Shown: positions 58,269 through 64,000 of the stretch, one piece after another
How positions within the stretch are numbered: position 1 is the stretch's first letter
How the letters are laid out: every line of letters starts with the position of its first letter
NCBI RefSeq assembly: GCF_016862895.1
Contig: NZ_BONV01000004.1
Location: 124,001-188,000 of the forward strand
Length of the DNA stretch: 64,000 nucleotides
From: Planotetraspora kaengkrachanensis
GTDB lineage: Bacteria; Actinomycetota; Actinomycetes; Streptosporangiales; Streptosporangiaceae
Reading direction: 5' to 3'
Program-made: the position numbers and the translations under genes
The notes under the pieces: model-generated
Database searches by the model: none
Told to the model about the DNA's origin: nothing
What the model saw: only the letters and a program-made list of their open reading frames with translations

Positions 58269-58561
58269 CAACCCATTACCTGGTGCTCTCCGCGCTGCTG
58301 TTCTCGATCGGCGGCGTCGGCGTGCTCGTACGGCGCAACGCCATCGTCGTGTTCATGTGCGTCGAGCTCATGCTCAACGCCTGCAACCTGGCGTTCGTCA
58401 CCTTCGCCCGGCAGAACGGCAACCTGGACGGCCAGATCATCGCGTTCTTCGTGATGATCGTCGCCGCCGCGGAGGTCGTGATCGGCCTGGCCATCATTGT
58501 GACGATCTTCCGAACCCGCAGGTCCGCGTCCGTCGACGACGCCAGCCTGCTGAAGTACTAA
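58265..58561 (+). CDS. nuoK: NADH-quinone oxidoreductase subunit K
   Basis: A small proton-path subunit. The 98-residue protein has three membrane helices with conserved Glu in [17 protein letters not shown] and in [22 protein letters not shown] 58265 overlaps nuoJ; nuoL starts 3 bases after its stop. Confidence 0.97.
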   Translation: MTTHYLVLSALLFSIGGVGVLVRRNAIVVFMCVELMLNACNLAFVTFARQNGNLDGQIIAFFVMIVAAAEVVIGLAIIVTIFRTRRSASVDDASLLKY

Positions 58562-58564
58562 GAG

Positions 58565-60469
58565 GTGGCCGTGGAACCCGCTGAGATCATCCAGCACTCC
58601 GGCGGAGTGATCGGGGCCTCCTGGCTGATGATCGCTCTGCCCCTGTTGGGAGCGGCCGTTCTCCTGCTGGGCGGGCGGAGGACCGACAAGTTCGGTCATC
58701 TGCTCGGCGTCGCCATGTCCGTCGCGTCTTTCGTCGTGGCGGCACTGGCCTTCATCCAGCTGCTGGGCTTCGCGCCCGGCGAGCGCCGCAGGGGAGTCGA
58801 GCTCTACGACCTCATCCCCGGCATCGCCAAGGTGGGACTGCTGATCGACCCGCTGTCGATCTCGTTCTGCCTGCTGATCACCTTCGTCGGATCGCTGATC
58901 CACATCTACTCGATCGGCTACATGGCGCACGACCCGGCCCGGCGTAGGTTCTTCGCCTACCTGAACCTGTTCGTCGCGGCGATGCTCGTGCTCGTGCTGG
59001 CCGACAACTACCTCGGCCTGTACGTCGGGTGGGAGGGCGTGGGCCTCGCGTCGTACCTGCTCATCGGGTTCTGGCAGCACAAGCCCACCGCGGCGGCTGC
59101 GGCCAAGAAGGCCTTCATCGTCAACCGCGTCGGCGACTTCGGCCTGGCGATCGGCATCTTCACGATCTTCGCGACCTTCCACTCCCTGTCGTACCAGGGC
59201 GTGGCGGAAGGCATCGCGAAGGGCGGGTCGATCCCGTTCACGGCCATCGGGCTGCTGCTCCTGCTCGGCGCCTGCGGCAAGTCGGCACAGCTTCCGCTGC
59301 AGTCCTGGCTTCTGGACGCCATGGAGGGCCCGACCCCGGTCTCGGCCCTCATCCACGCGGCCACGATGGTGACCGCGGGCGTGTACCTGGTGGTGCGGTC
59401 CGGCCCGATCTTCCAGGCCACCGACACCGCGCAGCTCGTCGTCACGATCGTCGGCGTTGCCACGCTCCTCGCCGGTGCGATCATCGGTACCGCGAAGGAC
59501 GACATCAAGAAGGCCCTGGCCGGTTCGACGATGTCGCAGATCGGCTACATGATGCTGGCCGCGGGCATCGGCCCGGCGGGCTACGCCTTCGCGATCGCCC
59601 ACCTGATCACGCACGGCTTCTTCAAGGCCGACATGTTCCTCGGCGCCGGATCGGTCATGCACGCCATGAACGACGAGGTGAACATGAGGAAGTACGGCGG
59701 CCTGCGGAAGGTCATGCCGATCACCTTCGTGACCTTCCTCATCGGCTACCTGGCGATCATCGGGTTCCCGCTGCTGTCCGGTTACTTCACCAAGGACGGC
59801 ATCATCGAGACCGCGATGGAGCACAACGCGATCCTGGGCTGGCTCGCCGTCCTGGGCGCGGGCATCACCGGCTTCTACATGTCGCGGCTGGTCTTCATGA
59901 CCTTCTTCGGCAAGAAGCGCTGGGAGGCCGACGCCCACCCGCACGAGTCGCCGGCCGTCATGACCTGGCCGCTGATCATCCTGTCGATCGGCGCGGTCGT
60001 CCTGGGTGCCTTCCTGGTCCTGGGCAACCGGTTCATGATCTTCCTGTCGCCCGCCGTCGGACAGCCGGAGGAGCTGCCCTCCTTCCACCCGTTCAGCGTG
60101 ACCGGACTCGCCACGCTGGCGCTGGTCGCCGTCGGCGCGGTGTTCGCCTGGATGAGGTACGGCTCCGCCGAGGTGCCCGTGGTGGCGCCCCGCGGTTCGT
60201 TCCTCACCACGTTCGCCCGTCGTGACCTGTACGGCGACGCGCTCAACGAGGCGCTGCTCATGCGTCCGGGCCAGTGGCTCACCCGCCTGGCGGTCTTCTT
60301 CGACAACCGTGGGGTCGACGGGCTGGTCAACAGCCTCGCCGCCCTCATCGGAGGGTCGTCGGGCCGCCTGCGCAGGATCCAGACCGGATTCGTGCGCTCG
60401 TACGCGCTGTCGATATTCGTCGGTGCCGCCGTCCTGGTCGGCGCCTGGTTCGTCGTAGGGAACCTGTGA
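58565..60469 (+). CDS. nuoL: NADH-quinone oxidoreductase subunit L
   Basis: NuoL is the distal proton-pumping antiporter-like subunit with the long lateral helix. The 634-residue protein has the [20 protein letters not shown] motif and [20 protein letters not shown], typical of the family. Its GTG 58565 is in GTGGCCGTG. It overlaps nuoM by 3 bases. Confidence 0.97.
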   Translation: MAVEPAEIIQHSGGVIGASWLMIALPLLGAAVLLLGGRRTDKFGHLLGVAMSVASFVVAALAFIQLLGFAPGERRRGVELYDLIPGIAKVGLLIDPLSISFCLLITFVGSLIHIYSIGYMAHDPARRRFFAYLNLFVAAMLVLVLADNYLGLYVGWEGVGLASYLLIGFWQHKPTAAAAAKKAFIVNRVGDFGLAIGIFTIFATFHSLSYQGVAEGIAKGGSIPFTAIGLLLLLGACGKSAQLPLQSWLLDAMEGPTPVSALIHAATMVTAGVYLVVRSGPIFQATDTAQLVVTIVGVATLLAGAIIGTAKDDIKKALAGSTMSQIGYMMLAAGIGPAGYAFAIAHLITHGFFKADMFLGAGSVMHAMNDEVNMRKYGGLRKVMPITFVTFLIGYLAIIGFPLLSGYFTKDGIIETAMEHNAILGWLAVLGAGITGFYMSRLVFMTFFGKKRWEADAHPHESPAVMTWPLIILSIGAVVLGAFLVLGNRFMIFLSPAVGQPEELPSFHPFSVTGLATLALVAVGAVFAWMRYGSAEVPVVAPRGSFLTTFARRDLYGDALNEALLMRPGQWLTRLAVFFDNRGVDGLVNSLAALIGGSSGRLRRIQTGFVRSYALSIFVGAAVLVGAWFVVGNL

Positions 60470-61974
60470 TGCCCTGGCTCTCAATTCTGATGGGCGTGTC
60501 CGTCCTGGGCGCGCTGGGCGTGACCCTTGTCCGAAACGACAAGCTCGCCAAGCAGTTCACGCTCGGGGTGTCGCTCATCGTGCTGGCCCTGGCCGTCGCG
60601 ATGGCCGTCCAGTTCAGCCCGAACGGCGACAAGTTCCAGTTCACCGAGAAGTACGACTGGATCCCCGACTTCGGGGTCCACTACGCGGTGGGCGTCGACG
60701 GCATCGCCCTGGTGCTGATCCTGCTCTCGGTCGTCCTGGTGCCGATCGTGGTGCTCGCCTCCTGGCATGACGCGGAGGCCGGCAAGCGGTCGGTCCGGAC
60801 GTACTTCTCGTTGATGCTCGTGCTCGAGGCGATGATGATCGGCGTCTTCGCGGCGACCGACGTCTTCCTCTTCTACGTCTTCTTCGAAGCCATGCTGATC
60901 CCGATGTACTTCATGATCGGGTCGTACGGCGGTGCCCAGCGGTCCTACGCGGCCGTGAAGTTCCTGCTGTACTCGCTGTTCGGCGGGCTCCTGATGCTGG
61001 TCGCGGTGATCGCGCTCTACTCGATCGCCGGGAAGAACACCTTCATGTTCCCCGACCTCGTCGGGACCATTCAGGACGTGACCACGCAGAAGTGGCTGTT
61101 CCTCGGCTTCTTCATCGCCTTCGCGATCAAGGCTCCGCTCTGGCCGTTCCACACCTGGCTGCCCGACGCGGCGGCCCAGGCCCCGGCCGGCGCCGCGGTT
61201 CTGCTGGTCGGCGTCCTGGACAAGGTCGGCACGTACGGCATGCTCCGCTTCTGCCTGGAGCTGTTCCCCGACGCGTCGAAGTACTTCACGCCGCTGGTGA
61301 TCACGCTGTCGGTGATCGGCATCGTCTACGGCGCGATCGTGGCGATCGGGCAGACCGACATGAAGCGGCTCATCGCCTACACGTCGGTCTCGCACTTCGG
61401 CTTCATCGCGCTCGGCGTGTTCGCCATGACGACGAACGCCGGCGCGGGGGCGACCCTCTACATGGTCAACCACGGCTTCTCGACCGGTGCGCTCTTCCTG
61501 ATCGCCGGCTTCCTGATCCAGCGCCGGGGTTCCCAGTTCATCGCCGACTACGGAGGCGTGCAGAAGGTCGCGCCCGTGCTCGCGGGGACGTTCCTCGTGG
61601 CCGGACTGTCCAGCCTGTCGCTGCCCGGCCTGAGCACCTTCGTGAGCGAGTTCATGGTGCTGGTCGGCACGTACCAGAAGTACCTCGTGCCCGCCGTGAT
61701 CGCCACGACCGGCGTCATCCTGGCCGCGATCTACATCCTGTGGATGTACCAGCGGACGATGAACGGCCCGACGGCCGAGTCCGTCAAGCACCTGCCTGAC
61801 CTCAACGCGCGCGAGAAGTGGGTCGTCGCGCCTCTGGTCGCGTTGCTGCTGGTGTTCGGGTTCTATCCCAAGCCCCTGCTCGACGTGATCCATCCCGCGG
61901 TCAAGAACACGCTGTCCAGTGTTCCGGCGACCGACCCGGCCCCTGCCGTACAAGTTGCCGAGGAGGCCAAGTGA
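60469..61974 (+). CDS. nuoM: NADH-quinone oxidoreductase subunit M
   Basis: A second antiporter-like subunit. The 501-residue protein has FFEAMLIPMYFMIGSYGG, WPFHTWLPDAAAQAPAGAAV and TDMKRLIAYTSVSHFGFIAL, all family signatures. The start is ATG 60469; the longer frame upstream lies inside nuoL. It overlaps nuoN by 4 bases. Confidence 0.97.
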   Translation: MPWLSILMGVSVLGALGVTLVRNDKLAKQFTLGVSLIVLALAVAMAVQFSPNGDKFQFTEKYDWIPDFGVHYAVGVDGIALVLILLSVVLVPIVVLASWHDAEAGKRSVRTYFSLMLVLEAMMIGVFAATDVFLFYVFFEAMLIPMYFMIGSYGGAQRSYAAVKFLLYSLFGGLLMLVAVIALYSIAGKNTFMFPDLVGTIQDVTTQKWLFLGFFIAFAIKAPLWPFHTWLPDAAAQAPAGAAVLLVGVLDKVGTYGMLRFCLELFPDASKYFTPLVITLSVIGIVYGAIVAIGQTDMKRLIAYTSVSHFGFIALGVFAMTTNAGAGATLYMVNHGFSTGALFLIAGFLIQRRGSQFIADYGGVQKVAPVLAGTFLVAGLSSLSLPGLSTFVSEFMVLVGTYQKYLVPAVIATTGVILAAIYILWMYQRTMNGPTAESVKHLPDLNAREKWVVAPLVALLLVFGFYPKPLLDVIHPAVKNTLSSVPATDPAPAVQVAEEAK

Positions 61975-63524
61975 ACGGCACCATCCCGGCGCCGACCATC
62001 GAGTACGCCCAGCTCGCTCCGATGCTGGTCGTCTTCGGCGCGGCGATCGTGGGCGTTCTCGTGGAGGCGTTCGCTCCGCGCTACCTGCGCTCGGCGATCC
62101 ACGTGCCGATCACCCTGCTGTCGCTGGCCGGCGCTTTCGCGCTGACCATCTGGCAGGTGGTCAAGGGGGTTCCGACCAAGCCCGCCGCCATGGGCGCGGT
62201 CGCCGTCGACGGCCCGTCGTTGTTCATCTGGGGCACCATCTTGGTGCTCGCCTTCGTGAGCGTCATGCTGATCAACGACGAGGGCCACTTCGTCGCAGCG
62301 GCCGCGGCCGTCCCGGGATCGGCGGAGGAGGAGCAGGCCCTGCACGAGGGGGCCGGCCACACCGAGGTCTACCCGCTGGCGCTCTTCGCGGTCGGCGGAA
62401 TGCTGCTCTTCCCCGCGGCCAACGACCTGCTGGTCATGTTCGTGGCCCTGGAGGTCATGTCCCTGCCGCTGTACCTGCTCTGTGGCCTGGCGCGCCGCCG
62501 CCGGCTGCTCTCGCAGGAGGCCGCGGTCAAGTACTTCCTGCTGGGCGCGTTCTCGTCCGCCTTCTTCCTGTACGGCACGGCCCTGCTGTACGGCTACGCC
62601 GGTTCGATCGACCTCGCCAAGATCAGCACGTCGCTGAGCGTCATCGGCGGTCAGGAGACCCTGCTCTACATCGGCGTCGCCATGCTCGGCGTCGGCCTGC
62701 TGTTCAAGATCGGCGCCGCGCCGTTCCAGGCCTGGAAGCCGGACGTCTACCAGGGCGCGCCGACCCCGGTCACGGCCCTGATGGCCTCGGGCACCCTGGT
62801 GGCCGCCTTCGGCGCGCTGCTGCGGGTGTTCTGGGTCGCCCTCGGCGGTCTCGACTGGGACTGGAGCCCGGTCCTGTGGGCAGTGGCGATTCTCACGATG
62901 ATCGTGGGCGCGATCCTCGCGATCACGCAGACCGACATCAAGCGGATGCTGGCCTACTCGTCGATCGCGCACGGCGGCTTCCTGCTGGTCGGCGTGGTCG
63001 CGACGGGTGCGGCCGCCGGGCAGAACTCCAAGGCCCTGTCGGCGATCCTCTTTTACCTCGTGGCCTACGGATTCACCACGGTGGGCGCCTTCGCGGTGGT
63101 CACCATGGTCCGTGACGCGGGTGGCGAGGCCTGGCACCTGTCCCGGTGGGCGGGGCTCGGCAAGCGGTCGCCGCTGCTGGCCGGCATCTTCGCCTTCTTC
63201 CTGCTCGCCTTCGCCGGAATTCCGCTGACCAGTGGTTTCTTCGGGAAGTACGCCGTCTTCCAGGCGGCCGTGTCAGGGGGCGCGCTGCCGCTGGTGATCG
63301 TCGGCGTGGTGGCGTCCGCGGTGGCGGCGTTCTTCTACGTCCGCGTCATCGTGCTGATGTTCTTCAGTGACCCCTCCGCCGACGGCCCGTCGGTCGTGCT
63401 GCCGTCGCGGGGTACCGCGGCTGTGGTCGGCGTGGCCGTATTGGCTACCGTATTCCTGGGGGTCTACCCGCAGCCTGTGCTCCACCTGGCGCAGAACGCT
63501 GCTCAGTCGCTGTTCATCCGTTAG
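61971..63524 (+). CDS. nuoN: NADH-quinone oxidoreductase subunit N
   Basis: The third antiporter-like subunit. The 517-residue protein has LLVMFVALEVMSLPLYLLCG, APFQAWKPDVYQGAPTPVTA and TDIKRMLAYSSIAHGGFLLV. Start GTG 61971 overlaps the nuoM stop. A polyprenyl synthase gene follows after 12 bases. Confidence 0.97.
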   Translation: MNGTIPAPTIEYAQLAPMLVVFGAAIVGVLVEAFAPRYLRSAIHVPITLLSLAGAFALTIWQVVKGVPTKPAAMGAVAVDGPSLFIWGTILVLAFVSVMLINDEGHFVAAAAAVPGSAEEEQALHEGAGHTEVYPLALFAVGGMLLFPAANDLLVMFVALEVMSLPLYLLCGLARRRRLLSQEAAVKYFLLGAFSSAFFLYGTALLYGYAGSIDLAKISTSLSVIGGQETLLYIGVAMLGVGLLFKIGAAPFQAWKPDVYQGAPTPVTALMASGTLVAAFGALLRVFWVALGGLDWDWSPVLWAVAILTMIVGAILAITQTDIKRMLAYSSIAHGGFLLVGVVATGAAAGQNSKALSAILFYLVAYGFTTVGAFAVVTMVRDAGGEAWHLSRWAGLGKRSPLLAGIFAFFLLAFAGIPLTSGFFGKYAVFQAAVSGGALPLVIVGVVASAVAAFFYVRVIVLMFFSDPSADGPSVVLPSRGTAAVVGVAVLATVFLGVYPQPVLHLAQNAAQSLFIR

Positions 63525-63536
63525 GAGCCCAGTTCT

Positions 63537-64000
63537 ATGGCCGCGCCGCCCGTTGTGGACATCCCTCAGATCGACGAGCAGCTGGCCGTGGACCTCGCTA
63601 ACGGCCTGGCGGCAGTGGAGAAGATGCTCCGGTCGTCCGTGGAGAGCGAGGACGCCTTCGTCACGGAGGCGTCCAAGCATCTCATCGAGGCGGGCGGCAA
63701 GCGTTTCCGCGCCACGCTGATGCTCCTGGCCGCGCAGTTCGGCAATCCCGACGCCCCGGGCGTGGTGCCCGGGGCCGTCGTGATCGAACTGACCCACCTG
63801 GCCACCCTGTACCACGACGACGTCATGGACGAGGCGCCCGTACGGCGCGGCACTCCCTCGGCCAACGCCCGGTGGGACAACACCATCGCGATCCTGACCG
63901 GCGACTACCTCTTCGCGCAGGCGTCGGAGATCCTCGCCGACCTGGGCACCGAGCTCATCCGGATCCAGGCGCGCACCTTCTCCCGCCTGGTGCGGGGGCA
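63537..64000 (+). CDS. Polyprenyl diphosphate synthase, C-terminus cut by window edge
   Basis: From ATG 63537 (AGGAG 9 bases upstream) about 154 residues are visible. EAGGKRFRATLMLLAAQFG is the family entry motif. The first Asp-rich motif, HDDVMDEAPVRRGTPSANAR, binds Mg and substrate diphosphate. TGDYLFAQASEILADLG follows. Such enzymes build the C35-C50 chain of menaquinone. It is 12 bases after nuoN, so it probably ends the Rex-controlled operon. The second DDxxD lies beyond the window, and chain length cannot be read. Confidence 0.93.
   Translation, partial: MAAPPVVDIPQIDEQLAVDLANGLAAVEKMLRSSVESEDAFVTEASKHLIEAGGKRFRATLMLLAAQFGNPDAPGVVPGAVVIELTHLATLYHDDVMDEAPVRRGTPSANARWDNTIAILTGDYLFAQASEILADLGTELIRIQARTFSRLVRG

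Noticed and set aside
58061-60484. Minus-strand 807-residue frame opposite nuoJ-L
   Set aside because: Low-complexity Arg/Gly/Glu/Asp composition typical of antisense frames in high-GC DNA; the nuo genes on the other strand are certain.

Overview
The window is high-GC DNA with dense, short-spaced, mostly overlapping genes and frequent GTG/TTG starts. The gene content points to a sporulating filamentous actinomycete: a BldN-type sigma factor with its membrane anti-sigma protein, a BldC regulator, ribosomal protein bS22, HspR with HAIR operators, Rex, and an actinobacterial menaquinone/complex I set. A Streptosporangiales-like relative of Streptomyces is my inference; the sequence does not fix the genus.

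Layout. 1-2.3 kb: a cut membrane-anchored protein (-), a TPR-like protein (+) and an Ala/Pro-rich secreted protein (-). 2.4-9.2 kb: the heat-shock operon dnaK-grpE-dnaJ-hspR-clpB (-), with two HAIR operators and a promoter ahead of dnaK. 9.4-13.6 kb: a lipoprotein, a two-gene ABC-2 exporter, proC and an MFS transporter. 13.6-17.1 kb: a lipoprotein adaptor with MacB-like ATPase and permease, preceded by a 53-bp-period repeat array. 17.2-24.4 kb: AcuC-type deacetylase, phosphatase-like protein, a small helix-turn-helix protein, bS22, SDR epimerase, acyltransferase, HAD hydrolase, DUF5667 anti-sigma protein and bldN. 24.6-26.4 kb: a membrane protein fused to an ABM domain, and a glutaredoxin.

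26.5-34.4 kb: rex-hemA-hemC-hemD-hemB, a prim-pol-like protein and hemL (C5 tetrapyrrole pathway). 34.4-37.2 kb: an accessory block (Uma2 nuclease, EamA transporter, a 43-aa small protein, LysR). 37.2-41.8 kb: histidine phosphatase and the system II cytochrome c maturation set. 41.8-42.2 kb: a second 53-bp repeat locus, here as two arrays in opposite orientation between convergent genes. 42.2-45.9 kb: PLDc_N protein, an HExxH protease candidate with a small partner, BldC, DUF4229 and a secreted beta-propeller. 46-64 kb: menG, then a Rex operator and one long operon of geranylgeranyl reductase, nuoA-N and a polyprenyl diphosphate synthase that runs off the right edge.

How it fits together: near-identical Rex operators sit before rex-hemACD and before the reductase-nuo operon. 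Heme supply, menaquinone side-chain chemistry and complex I therefore appear to answer to one NADH/NAD+ sensor, with cytochrome c maturation nearby. The most unusual element is the interspersed 53-bp repeat family with the near-invariant core GCATGATCACG, seen at two loci about 28 kb apart.
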